Made by a program: the position numbers and the translations under genes. Below, piece by piece: positions 22,001 through 60,539 of a stretch of 64,000 bases of DNA; positions within the stretch are counted from its first letter, which is position 1; each line of letters begins with the position of its first letter. The DNA is from Hirundichthys speculiger (Eukaryota > Chordata > Actinopteri > Beloniformes > Exocoetidae): assembly GCA_018398805.1 (NCBI GenBank), contig JAGFBZ010000342.1, positions 2,130,001 through 2,194,000 of the forward strand, given 5' to 3'. Under the pieces are notes generated by a model that did no database searches, had not been told where the DNA came from, and saw only the letters and a program-made list of their open reading frames with translations.

Positions 22001-22818
22001 GTTCCAGGGTTCCCAGCAGTCGCCTCCGTCACCTCAGATCTCCCAGGAACGTCTGCTTCGCCGGTGTCTTCATCGTCATCCGCCTCCTTCGCCTGCTCCT
22101 TCATCCTCAGTTTAGTCCTGTTGACCCGGTTGGTCCAGGCCTCGTTCCTCAGCTTCTGCGCCTCGGCCACGTACAGATGTCTCAGGTGTTCGGGGTACTC
22201 CTCCTTGTACAGGTCCCTGGACTCGGGTCGCCTCTTCTTCTGCTTTCGCAGCAGTCGGTTGTACTCGTGTTTGACTTTCTGCTTCCGCCTGAAGGCAAAT
22301 CCTTGACCTGGGGAGAGAAATAAAGGTTTACTGGTTAAAGGTGAGTTGTTTTTACTTTAAAATGAGGAGTTATGAGTCAAGAGAAGGCTGTTTAAGGAAG
22401 GAAACGAAACATGATGTGAGATGCCAAATAGGATGGATATCACCATGGAGACCTAAGTGGCCCCAATAACTGTCAGGATGAAGTTAATGGCGAGTATTTT
22501 CTTTTTTTAGTTGTAACAAACAGCGTTGTTTTTGAACCTTTATGGCTTTTTGGGATCCATGTTGAGTTTCTAACTTCAAGTAAATCACCCAAACGCCCAT
22601 AAGTCATAATTTGATCGTTATTTGATGTCGGTGTGGTTCATAAAATGCGCGTGTTTGACAAGAAACTCACCTTCCTTCACGCTGCCTTCGAAGACTTTGT
22701 GCTCGTGGACCCATTTCCTTTTCTTCTTAACGCCCGTTGTTGAACTTTTAGTTTTGTTTAAACCCCCTTCCTTCGCTGTGAAGTTATTAATCTTATTTTT
22801 TTGGCCTGTCGGTGCCAT
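19069..22818 (-). CDS. ccdc59: Coiled-coil domain-containing protein 59 / TAP26, Fyv7-like rRNA-processing family
   Basis: Small basic nuclear protein. The family includes yeast Fyv7 (rRNA processing), and in mammals it is described as TTF-1-associated protein 26 (family knowledge). Four exons: 22671-22818, 21977-22307, 19313-19421, 19069-19230. Phases are 1, 2, 0 and the total is 750 nt = 249 aa plus stop; human is close to 240 aa. Diagnostic pieces are VFEGSVKEG then [10 protein letters not shown] across the exon 1-2 junction, [17 protein letters not shown] in exon 2, and the C-terminal [20 protein letters not shown]. All introns are GT-AG. The ATG is in strong context (A at -3, G at +4) with an in-frame TAA immediately before it. 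Intron 2 (19422-21976) is mostly a hAT-like element with another element nested in it. The gene is divergent from mettl25. Confidence 0.94.
19464..21280. mobile_element. hAT-like element (family H8) with nested insert, ccdc59 intron 2
   Basis: Ends AGGGATGCACGATAAC and ATAGTTATCGTGCACCCCT form inverted termini. Includes repeated GTTAGC text around 19930-19970. A second copy starts the window. No 8-bp duplication is visible, so the exact ends may be eroded. Its edge is only about 43 bp from ccdc59 exon 3. Confidence 0.7.
20415..21126. mobile_element. Non-autonomous DNA element (family F7), 712 bp, TTTACATGG ends
   Basis: Starts GGGTGCGTTTACATGG and ends CATGTAACCGCAGCC, near-inverted termini. 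Rich in AATTCCGAATTA-type text. The window-start copy of the host element lacks it. The junction fits a 3-bp target (TTT/ATT), suggesting PIF/Harbinger type. Relative: 58830-59472. Confidence 0.7.
21289..21976. other. ccdc59 intron 2 remainder, nothing recognised
   Basis: Ordinary intronic sequence next to exon 2. No element ends or coding frame found. Confidence 0.4.
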
Positions 22819-22913
22819 TTAGGCAGAAAAAAATCAACAAGCAACAGTGGAATATTTACAACTTCTGCAGCGGATTTAGCACGGCGTGCTGTCTCCTCAC
22901 AGCCGCAGCGTGA

Positions 22914-22921
22914 TGACGTCA
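22914..22921. promoter_or_regulatory. CRE (TGACGTCA) near ccdc59
   Basis: Perfect palindromic CREB/ATF site about 95 bp upstream of the ccdc59 ATG, in a CpG-containing stretch. Confidence 0.6.
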
Positions 22922-23149
22922 CGCAGACACGAGAAATCGATTACGGAAGATTGAAATAAAAAAGACAACCAACTATTTTTTTTTTATTTCTTAACATTTT
23001 TCTTTAATATCACAGAATCTCTAAATGTATTGAATTAATTTGTATTTGTCAAATTCCTTAAATAACAGAAACAGCAAGAGCAGGGCCGTAAACAGACATT
23101 TGGGGCCGGTGATGAAGCCAAGAGAAAAGAACACACTCACTTATTTATA

Positions 23150-23745
23150 CTATGATACAACTACAATACTACTGTTATAATTACAAAACAATTGTTTAGT
23201 AAGAAAGCAAAATCTTGCTGTAAAACCCCAAATTTGCCAAATTGTGACTTTTTAACTTAACACTGCAACATTTATCATAAAATATTGACCTAAAAATATT
23301 AGAACCTCTTGACATAAAACAGCTTTATGTCCTAAAAAAAAATCACTTTTTTGAAAAACTGCAAATTTTGCAATATTACAACTTTTTTATTAAAAGCTAA
23401 CTTTTGTCATTAAATCACAACTAACTGAAAAATGTATGCTTTTCTCATAAAATTACAACTTACAACTTTTGTGTAATTGCAATTTTCTTTCCTATAATCA
23501 AAACAGGTTTCACAAAATTTCTGCGTTTGACATAAAATGTATAACTTAATACTGCAAAATTGTGAATTTCGTATAACTGAACCTTTATGTCTTAATGACA
23601 TTATTTGGTTGTAAAAAAGCACTAATTTTGCTAAATTGATTGCAGTGTTTAACTTGACACTGCAACTTCTTTTTTTTAATCATAAAATGTTGACAAAATC
23701 ACAACTTTGACATCAAATTACACATTTTATTGTAAAATCTCATCG
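23150..23745. repeat. AT-rich degenerate repeat (CATAAAATNNCAACTTT-type)
   Basis: Irregular array of phrases such as CATAAAATTACAACTT and TGACATAAAAT. Similar arrays are at 35280-36270, 59490-59890, and in the opposite orientation at 44560-45530. Period is loose, about 30-45 bp. Lies between the divergent promoters. Confidence 0.65.
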
Positions 23746-23793
23746 AGCTCATTTTCTCGACTGCTTGGGTCTTCCCGGACGTCGGCAGCGCTC

Positions 23794-23801
23794 TGACGTC
23801 A
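23794..23801. promoter_or_regulatory. CRE (TGACGTCA) near mettl25
   Basis: Perfect palindromic CREB/ATF site about 40 bp upstream of the mettl25 ATG. It may lie in the 5' UTR or at the start site. It mirrors the site on the ccdc59 side. Confidence 0.6.
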
Positions 23802-23841
23802 CATGCGTCTCTGAGCTCCTCCCAGGGAGCCGCTCTTCAAC

Positions 23842-52102
<28,261 letters not shown>

Positions 52103-52589
52103 AGATTTTTTATGCATTTAGACGCTGCTGTTGCACAGGTGCAGGTTCATCTTCGGGCATTTTGTCAGGTCACGTGCGCCGAGCTCTCCGTCTCGGTTTC
52201 GGTGACATCACCGCGTTTTATGGACTTTACCGTTTATGATGGAACATATTTCTGAAACAGCTCCAGTTGTTGATCCTTGAGAACGACTCAATGCACCTGG
52301 AAAAGCTGTTGGTTTTGTTAAATTTTTATTTATTGCATTTTTTTTGTTTTTGTTTTTTTTTATTTTTATGTCTGAATGACCAAAGAAAACACTTGTTTTT
52401 AAGGAGCCTTCAGGGAACCGGGCCGAATGTGCAGTTTTAAGGAGACCTGGATCGACTCAGCGCACCTGGAAAGTTCATTTCCAGAGTCTCGAAGCAGAAG
52501 AAGAAGAGAGAAAAAAAAAAATAACAGCAGGGCGAGAGGCGCCATTTTCTTACCTTTTTCTCACGTTTTATGCGTCATTGGTGGTTTTG

Positions 52590-52595
52590 AATAAA
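52590..52595 (+). terminator. Poly(A) signal AATAAA, probable for mettl25
   Basis: Canonical hexamer about 490 nt after the mettl25 stop codon. A GT-rich stretch follows. Use is inferred. Confidence 0.6.
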
Positions 52596-52602
52596 GCCTG
52601 AT

Positions 52603-54236
52603 TTACGATGTTGGAATTACACGACAGTTGACAGGATGTTCACACAGCGTTTTGGATTTTAGCCTCAGCTGATATAAATGATATTACAGGATAACTGATG
52701 CAGCCGATGGGCGTCAACGCCAACTCAGAGTGGGAGTTAATGGAAGAAGGACTGACGCACTGATGCTTATATGACGTTATACAAGTTTATGTTTAATATC
52801 TTTAGACTCTGTATTCACAGTGTTTTTTCTACAAATGTTTCCCAGCTAACTGAAAAATAACTGGTTTTATTAAGAAAATAAACAAACATCAAATCATCCA
52901 GTTATGATTCTTCACTTGAATATAATGGACATATTTAAAAATAAAATGTGTAAAACATGGGTAAACATGTTCAACAAATTATTCAGACAATTCACAATTT
53001 GGGGAAAACGTCTTCTGCAGTTTCTAATATTGTCTCCTCAAATTAAAATTAAGAAAAACTACATAAGATTCAGACTTTTATTTTTTCTTGGGTCTGATCC
53101 AAACGTCCTGCTTCTCAGTTTCAGCCAATAAGGAAACAGTTTTTATTGCAGTTCCTTGTCTGACCACTAGTGGCTGAAACCAAAGGTTGAGTCAGTTTCT
53201 ACTGACTGAAATGTAGCCTGGTTCAGAAATATGCTTCGGTTTTCTTAGTTAGGTGACGTTCACACTGCAAGTCTTGATGCTCAGTTGTAGTTGTTCTCAT
53301 TAGCATTTTAATTGCGGCCTGCAGTAGACCAGACTGGCGTGAACTGGTGTTGAAGTGACCCGCGTACGAAAGTTATGCAGCGGCACTGAACCTGTATGAT
53401 GTTGGGTTGTGGGAGCCGACAAATTCAGAAACAAATTATAATAAGCCTGAGAAAAAAGAGCAAAAATAAACAAATAAAAGGAAAAACATTCTCGCCAATG
53501 TGGATAATAGTCGCATAACAGACGTCATAGATGGATGAAATGCGACCTGACAGTTCACACGTAGAAAACATGAGATAACATATCTGATTTAGGACTGCAT
53601 GGAAAATATACTTAACATATATATACTTAAACAATATTTAAAACAGGAGGTCCCACTGTGGAGGTCCGCCGGCAGCTCCTCCAGTTCAGCTTGGCCAAAG
53701 GAGTCAATGAGCCCCGGCGGATCATTTCAGGACCCTTCCAGTCTGGTTGGTAAACCCAGTTTACCAACCAGCGGGCTGAAGCAGAGCTCTGCTGGTCCTC
53801 GTTTCAGCTCTGGCAGCACTCGTTCGGATGTTGTTTCGGTAGCAACGTTTGAAACGAGGATGTTTAGACAGATTTGTAGCATTAATTATTCTCCTGGGTG
53901 TTGAGCTAGCCAAAGCTAACTCAACACCCAGAGCTAAAGTGGCTAAGTGTAACAGATCTGACCTGGCCCCTTTAAATGGTTTACAAATAACTACCCTCCA
54001 TTTTTTTATACAGTGGAAATGGTTTGATCATTCAGCAGTTGACATTTGGCAGACAAAAATGGATAAGTGGTTAAATCAGGAAAAAGAAGTGTTAAAATGG
54101 CTGTGGATAGACTTCCATCTGACTTAGGCCACCTGAACATTTACATTCACTCAGAATTTGTAAGCTGTAGCCTGCTGATCAGACTCACCTTGGTGACGGA
54201 TGTTACTACCGACACATCATCACAGACTGATTCTTG
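52603..54236. other. Intergenic region after mettl25
   Basis: AT-rich at first; near 53750 a short inverted repeat (TTGGTAAACCCAGTTTACCAA). Another self-complementary stretch, GAGCTAGCCAAAGCTAACTC, is near 53910. No gene frame recognised. Confidence 0.4.
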
Positions 54237-54745
54237 ACATAGTTGAGGTTGGGAAGGCTCTGTGGTATCAAAACAAAAAAAGCCAGCTGCTCCAGATGAT
54301 GTGTTGGGGCAGTTACTTCAGGCATGTGCAGACCAGTTAGTACATGCTTTCAGCCTTTTTCCAAAACATGCAACTGTCTCAATGTGTCTGAAAGCAACAA
54401 CCGTTGTGCTCGTTTCTAGGCAAAGAAGTCAAGTATGGCCCAGTTGCAGTCGCTTGACTGATAACCAAATGCTTTTAGAAATTACCGTTCCATCCCTGCC
54501 GCACTGGATCAGGACCAGTCCACCTACTGCATGAGTGGATGACATGAAGATGCTACATATCTTCTCCTGTTCTTTTTGGACTTCATTTCAGCCTTTTAAC
54601 ACCCTCATCCACCCCCAACGTCCTTGTGCTAACCATCAGGCTGAGAAAACTGACTTTTTCCACTTTCATCCTGGCCACTGGTGTTCCTCAGGGATGTGTC
54701 TTGAGCCCTGGCCTGTTTGCCTATTTTACCCATGAATGATTTTAG
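54237..54745 (+). mobile_element. Non-LTR retrotransposon reverse-transcriptase relic
   Basis: Reads PDDVLGQLLQACADQLVH, then KATTVVLVSRQ, later WTSFQPFNTLIHPQRP and, in another frame, VPQGCVLSPGLFAYF. These are consecutive RT-domain blocks of a fish LINE. Frame-broken with internal deletions; clade not assigned. Confidence 0.75.
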
Positions 54746-54914
54746 ATGAGAAAAGCTCATCTCAACTAGTACGAAGTCAGATTTTAAGGCACAGTCAAGA
54801 TTCCTTGCAGTTCGGTGAAAATAAGAATCCAGTGAACCAGTTGCATTTTTCTTATAATACAAAAGGGTTGAAGTATCCAAGTAAGTTTGATTTTCTTAAA
54901 AGTTGGGAGGTTTT

Positions 54915-55440
54915 CAATTCAATTCAATTCAGTTTTATTTCTATAGCGTCTATTACAATGCAAATTGTCTCTAGGTGCTTTACAGAGACCCAGAGCATGA
55001 CCCCCAAGCAAATATCATTAACTAAAATTATCATATTAAATCTAAATCAAAGAAAATGGCAAGTAAATAAAAACTCACATAGTGGCAAAAAAAAAGCCTT
55101 TAAGCCAAACAGTGGCAAGGAAAAACTCTACTTTAAGAGGAAGAAACCTCGACCAGGACCTGGATCACATGGGGGGACCTTCCTGATGAAGACCAGTCGG
55201 GTAAAGAAAGAAAAAGAGAGGAGAGACAGGACAGAGAGAGGAGAGGACATACATCCTGGCTAACTATATTAGACAAAATATATAAATAATAATTATCCAT
55301 TAACTTTAGAACTAAGAATTCCATGCACTTATATTCGTACTGATACATTGTTAGTCCATGAACTACAGCGATGACTATATAAACAGATGTAGGCAGCAAC
55401 ACTGAGGTGGTCAGAGGATCAGAATGCAGATCAGCATGTT
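54915..55440 (-). mobile_element. LINE 3' region, reverse copy
   Basis: ATTCAATTCAATTCAGTTTTA tail, then GCTTTACAGAGACCCAGAGC and AGGAAGAAACCTCGACCAGG, the complement of 12061-12531. Noncoding. Confidence 0.75.
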
Positions 55441-55589
55441 AGTTAATATCCCGAAGACATCTACACACACAGGTGGAGGTAAACGCTGGGATGGAACTGC
55501 AGGTCAGTTTGTAGCTCTGGAAACTCTGGCCTGAAAATTTACAGTAAAAAAAAGAAGAAATAAGGGTGCAAAACAGCACAAAAAACTAC

Positions 55590-57000
55590 AGGATCAATGG
55601 AGCAAAGTTACATTTATGAGGTGCTCCTTATTAACTATGGATTTAGCTGAAGGAAGGAGAGAAAAGAGGTGGAGGTTTGTCTCTGTTCATAATTGCACAG
55701 GAGAATGTGTGTCCAAGAACGGCTGGTAGTTTGTTGCCTCTCTGTTGCCTAATAAAAAACAAATGGGGCCCAATACAGAGCCTTGTGGCACCCCACAACT
55801 AAACGAAAGTCACTGAGGAGTATTGGTCTAAGGGTGAATTCCAATTCCTCCCTTAACCCTCAATCTCAACCCTCAATCTCAAAAATGCGCGTTCACGCTA
55901 AGGGCAAGTGGTGTCCCAATTCTAAGGGACATCAAGTTGAGGGACGAGTTTAAGGGCTGTATCGCCCTCAAAATTGAGATTTTCCGACACCACCCTTGGA
56001 AGTAAGGGCTATCCAGAAGCTAGCTACAAACGTAAGTATCTTTGTATATCTTAAAGATATAAATGTTACGAAACCATTTAATTGTGTTTGTTTGAGATTT
56101 TTTTCATGGATTAACATCGTTGTTGCGTAACATTTATTTTTTTACTTTACGATGTTTGCTGCCGGACCGGCGGTCCCGTCGGCTTCACGTTGTACTCGTC
56201 GGTGGTCCCGGTACATTATTCAGTCCTCCGTTGCTACACAACAAAGTAACGTGAAGCCGACCCAGACCGCCGACGGGACCGGTCCGCCGTCCGTGGCGGT
56301 CTCGGTCCCGTCAGCGGTCCCGTCAGAGGTCCAGGTCGGCTTCACGTTACTTGTACTCGTCAGTGGTCCCGTCCCGTAACAGTCCCGTCAGCGGTCCCGG
56401 TCCCGTCAGCGGTACGGGTCCCGTCGGCGGTCCCAGGCGGCTTCACCTTACTTGTATACCTTGTTGTGTAGCGACGATGGACTGAATAATGTATCCTCTA
56501 TTGTGTTATTTGCTAATATTATTTAGAGAATATACAGCGCTCTTTTCAATGTTATCCCTGTGTCATTTCAGGGAATACAGAGACAACACGGCTCTGATAC
56601 ATTTCAGTCTGATGACGTAACTGCACTCGAGGGGTGTCCCATTTCTAAGTCACAAGATAACCCTCGCACTTACTTTCGAGGGATAAGATTGAGGGCCAAA
56701 AATTGAGGGTTAAGGGCGAGAGTTGAGATTGAGGGTTAAGAGAGGAATTGGAATTGGCCCTAAATGAACAGAAACAGTTATCACAGGTAGGACTGGAACT
56801 GTTTGAGATCTGTACCTTTAATACCAACACACAAGTCATGATGTAATAGAAGAAAACTGCATTCTACAGTGTCAACCAATCGGGTCCAAAAGCACCAGGA
56901 CGGCAGAATTAGACTCAAAGAGCTGTTTCTATGCCATGATGTGATCTTAAATCAGAATGGAACCTTTTGAAATTACGATTCAAGTCAAAGTATGATTGTC
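55590..57000 (-). mobile_element. LINE 3' untranslated region copy, split by a Harbinger-like element
   Basis: Text such as GAGGTGCTCCTTATTAACTA, GGGGCCCAATACAGAGCC and GGTAGGACTGGAACTGTTT is shared with 58200-58545. The two halves meet at 55831/56761 once the insert is removed. Confidence 0.7.
55832..56760 (-). mobile_element. PIF/Harbinger-like non-autonomous element (family F6), 929 bp
   Basis: Starts GGGTGAATTCCAATTCC and ends GGAATTGGAATTGGCCC. 3-bp target duplication TAA (55829-55831, 56761-56763). The uninserted LINE copy at 58421 reads GTCTAAATGAAC. A GC-rich block (56150-56460) repeats GGTCCCGTCAGCGG. No transposase. Confidence 0.88.
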
Positions 57001-57840
57001 ATTGACTGTACGCTACCTTTTCTAAAACTTGATAGATTCAGAAGGGGCACAAAAAAAGGCGATTATAGCAAACTTGAGGAAGAGGAGGATGGAAATGAGG
57101 AGATGGGATCACAACAAAGTCTTCAATGATGAGGGTGTGTGTAGTGTTTCCATTCTAATTTCTTATTATAAACACTGTTTCAGACCTCTCTCAGGCCTCA
57201 TATACATCTATCACCACTGAGAAGGCACGCCGGCGTCGCTTTCTCCTGAGGAAGCCGAGGAGATCCGGTCAGCCACAGGACCTGCTGGTAAACATCTACA
57301 GGTGCTCTGCGTAGGGCGTCGTCACATCCTGCACTACGACGACGGCTGCCAGCTGCAACGATGCCGAAGGATGCCGGATGACGGGCCCTGAGGTCGACGA
57401 CATCAAGGCCCAGCATCCTGCAATCTGGGACATTAGCCAGTCCTGCGTCAGGGCGGGCCTTTGAACGCCGCCCGTCACCCGACACATCCTGGCTTCCACT
57501 TCCAACTACATCCGTCTGGCAGGCAGGAGAGGACGATTCAGTCACGCAGTACAAGACAGAAAAACAACTTCCTGCAAGCTGTTAAACCAATGAACAGTGA
57601 ATCACTCACAAGTACTGCTGCTGTCTGCAATATTCATATTGCATATTCATATTTTAACCAGGTTGATCCCACTGAGACACAATGGCCTCTTTTTCAAGGT
57701 AAGCCTGGCCAAGAAGCAGCTTTAAAATATGATTATTACTTCTCATTTATTGTTATTGTATTGATTATTTTGTAAATAAATAGTCTTAAAAGCTCTCACA
57801 TTGTCTTAAACCTTAGAACGATGGAGACCTTGAACTAAAT
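57001..57840. other. Intergenic, with an unidentified coding-like stretch at 57209-57560
   Basis: Plus strand: SPEEAEEIRSATGPAG, and after a stop EVDDIKAQHPAIWDISQS then HILASTSNYIRLAGRRGRF in changed frames. It looks like a decayed coding sequence, possibly transposon-derived. No family recognised and no splice structure resolved. Confidence 0.4.
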
Positions 57841-58195
57841 TATCTTGAAACTAAAGCGTTGCTTCCAGTCACATCCTCCGCTGCCACGACTGTTTGTCAC
57901 CATGGTCACAGCTTTCTGCACATCTGCGGCCCAGACCCAGACCCGTCAACGCTGGCGTGACGAAACCGTGTCCCAAAGCGTTCTCTTTATCTCAGTGAAG
58001 ACAGTTGGCAGGGCTCCCGGCTGCATCTGGGCCACGTTTGGATCCGGCGGCGCTATTCTCTCCGACAGCCGGGCGCAGTGGCCAAACTGGACCGACACGC
58101 ATCCAAGCACATTAAGACGTGAACGGGGACGTGCACGGACATTTCTGGGGGAAGATGCTCAGGAAGAGAGAGAAGGGAACACACTTTTTAAAATA
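57841..58195 (+). other. Intergenic stretch, no gene supported
   Basis: A 119-codon open frame on the plus strand has no recognisable domain and no supporting splice sites. GC content is higher than in neighbours. Confidence 0.3.
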
Positions 58196-58825
58196 ATATC
58201 ATGAGGTGCTCCCAATTAACTATGGATTGAGCTGAAGGAAGAAGAGGAAAGGAGGAGAGAGAAGAGAGGTGGGGTTTGTCTCTGTTCATAACTGCACAGA
58301 AAACGCACATCCAAGAATGGCTAGTAGTTTGTTGCATCTCTGTTGCATATTAAAAAACGAATGGGGCCCAATACAGAGCCTTGTGGCACCCCACAACTGA
58401 ACTGAGGCATTGCTGAGGAGGTCTAAATGAACAGGAAACAGTAATCACGGGTAGGACTGGAACTGTTTAAGGGCTGTACCTTTAATACCAGCACAAAAGT
58501 CATGATGTAATAGAAGAAAATTGTGTAATTGAAGAAAACAAAGTGCTCCTAAATAATTATGGAATGAGCTGGAGGAGGAAGAAAGGAGGAGAAAAAGTAA
58601 GAAGAGCGGTGGAGACACCACTCAGCAGATCATGTTGGTGTCCCCCTGCAGCGTAGGCCTATAGCAGCATAGCTATGACAAAACTGTGATTAAGACGAGC
58701 TACTCTAGTCCTAGCAACTACGGCTATGGCTATAACTATTAGCTCCTACACAATATTGTTTAGACTAACTATAGGCTTTACTGAACAGAAATGTTTTCAC
58801 AAAAACATTTAGCAAAAATCATAAT
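58196..58825 (-). mobile_element. LINE 3' region, reverse, with a repeated internal unit
   Basis: The unit GTGCTCCCAATTAACTATGG near 58205 recurs in variant form near 58541. Also AGCAGATCATGTTGGTGTCC and CAGCGTAGGCCTATAGCAGC, shared with 2890-2990. Contains the uninserted target of the F6 element. Confidence 0.7.
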
Positions 58826-58829
58826 ACAC

Positions 58830-59472
58830 TGGCCATGGTTACACGATGTGTTTTAATTCGGAATTAATTATTCCGAACTAAATAATTCAGAATTAAACTA
58901 TTTTCCTTCGAGTTTACATGGAAATAGTAATTCCAAATTGAGGTTTACATGGAAAACACATTTGATCAGCTTTATCCAATTCCGCTTAAGGTCTGGGGGT
59001 TGGGAAGGGTTCTGATTGGATAGGGGGTGCGGATGTCTTTACGTATTTACGTCTATCGGAACTTACTCTATTAGCAACAACATGGAGGACTACATTATTA
59101 GCATCCTTTTTGGATTTGTTTTGATTTTATTTTTGAAACAGCAGCACGACAACATCATGTCGATGACTTTCTTTCGAAAACAAGCTTAGTGCGGTATATA
59201 AGCGTCATCGCGACAGACGGGCAAGAGAACTAGCATGCGCAGAAAGACTGGAATTAATTTAAAGTGGAATGAGTGTTTACATGACCACAAAATTATTCTT
59301 TTCAGATTTAAAATCAGAATAAACCAGCCACTTACTTCGGAATGAAGTTTAATTCAGAATGGACATTTTAATTCGGAATTAGGTGTTTACATGGTAATTT
59401 TTAATTATTTTAAATCGGATTTAATCTTAATTCTGAATTAAAGAGGAATAAAACTTCCCATGTAAACGCACT
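58830..59472. mobile_element. Non-autonomous DNA element (family F7), 643 bp
   Basis: Termini GGCCATGGTTACACGATG and CCCATGTAAACGCAC, interior AATTCGGAATTA-type text, same family as 20415-21126. The target duplication is not clear. Confidence 0.65.
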
Positions 59473-59489
59473 AAATGTCTGAACTAATT

Positions 59490-59890
59490 CTTTTAAAAAA
59501 AAACAATTTCACAAAAATGCAACTTTTTTAAATTAATACCACAACTTGGTCTTAAAATACTGACAACTTTTTGTCCTAAAGAGCAAATTTTTGTCATAAA
59601 ATCTCATAAATTACAACTTTTTCGAACGGAAGTTGAAAAGAAAAGAGAAGGTGGAGGAAAACAGAAGCTGGCGTGGCTTTCAAACGTCTTTGGCGTTGTA
59701 TTCAACACGGTCATCAGAAAACGCCATCTAGCGCAAATATCACAAAGCTTTCAAGGACCCAAGAAGCCAAAGATGTTTGAAAGTAACGCCAGCTTCAGCT
59801 TTTATTCTAACCCCTCACCAGAACCCTTATAAAAGTTTCACAAAATTGCAAATCAATTTTTACATAAAATTACAACTTTAAACTGCAAAT
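59490..59890. repeat. AT-rich degenerate repeat, split
   Basis: CATAAAATCTCATAAATTACAAC-type phrases at 59490-59620 and 59820-59890 flank about 190 bp of different sequence. Same phrase family as 35280-36270. Confidence 0.55.
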
Positions 59891-60161
59891 CTCATAGAAC
59901 TGCATGCGTTTGATGGCATCTTTTGACCGTGAAACAGCTGCTCAGCAGTCGCTCTGCAGAAAGGCCACCTGTCAAGTTGGAGGGAAAAAAAGGGGGAGGA
60001 GCTTGAACCACCTGGACTCCACCTGTGCACGTGCCTGGCTGTGAACGGGGCTTGTCTGGCTTTGTTGTGGTCGTGTGAGTCACGTCCTGCACACCTGCTC
60101 CATCCCTGATGCTTGTGCTCGTGAATCTATACGGTATGTTCATGCAAATGAATGAAAGACC

Positions 60162-60162
<1 letters not shown>

Positions 60163-60212
<50 letters not shown>
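60163..60212 (+). repeat. (AC)25 microsatellite
   Basis: About 25 uninterrupted AC dinucleotides. Confidence 0.97.
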
Positions 60213-60215
<3 letters not shown>

Positions 60216-60539
60216 TAGGTAAACCCCAATTTCCTGACTTTGCACTCAACAGAGGACAGGAAAAAGGCGTTCAGGATGTGGTGAGTGCCTCGAGACACAA
60301 ATAGCAGCCTGAAGAAAACCTTCCCACCGCCAGTGACTTCTCTGCAAGGTAGGAAGGAGAGGAAGCAGGGAGGAAGTGAGGGGAGTGCGTCAACACTTTG
60401 GCTTTGATCAGAGTTTCTCACAGTGGGATTTAATGCGAGCTCCCGCCACAACCCCTGACTTGAAAAATCGTCTTAACAAAACCCCCCAAGCTTAATGATT
60501 ATGTAAATAAAAGCCAAAAAGGAGGGGAAAAAAAACATG

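Larger units (their letters stand above)
22819..23841. promoter_or_regulatory. Head-to-head intergenic region / bidirectional promoter of ccdc59 and mettl25
   Basis: The start codons of the two divergent genes are 1,023 bp apart. GC-richer proximal parts lie at about 22860-22930 and 23750-23841. Between them, about 23150-23745 is an AT-rich degenerate repeat that has probably lengthened the gap. Each proximal part has a palindromic TGACGTCA. Neither promoter shows a clear TATA box. Shared control is inferred from geometry. Confidence 0.7.

Noticed and set aside
21905..22323. Two 130-codon plus-strand frames
   Set aside because: Shadows of ccdc59 exon 2 on the minus strand.
60016..60212. Minus-strand frame with a run of CVCVCV
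   Set aside because: Product of translating the (AC)n microsatellite.
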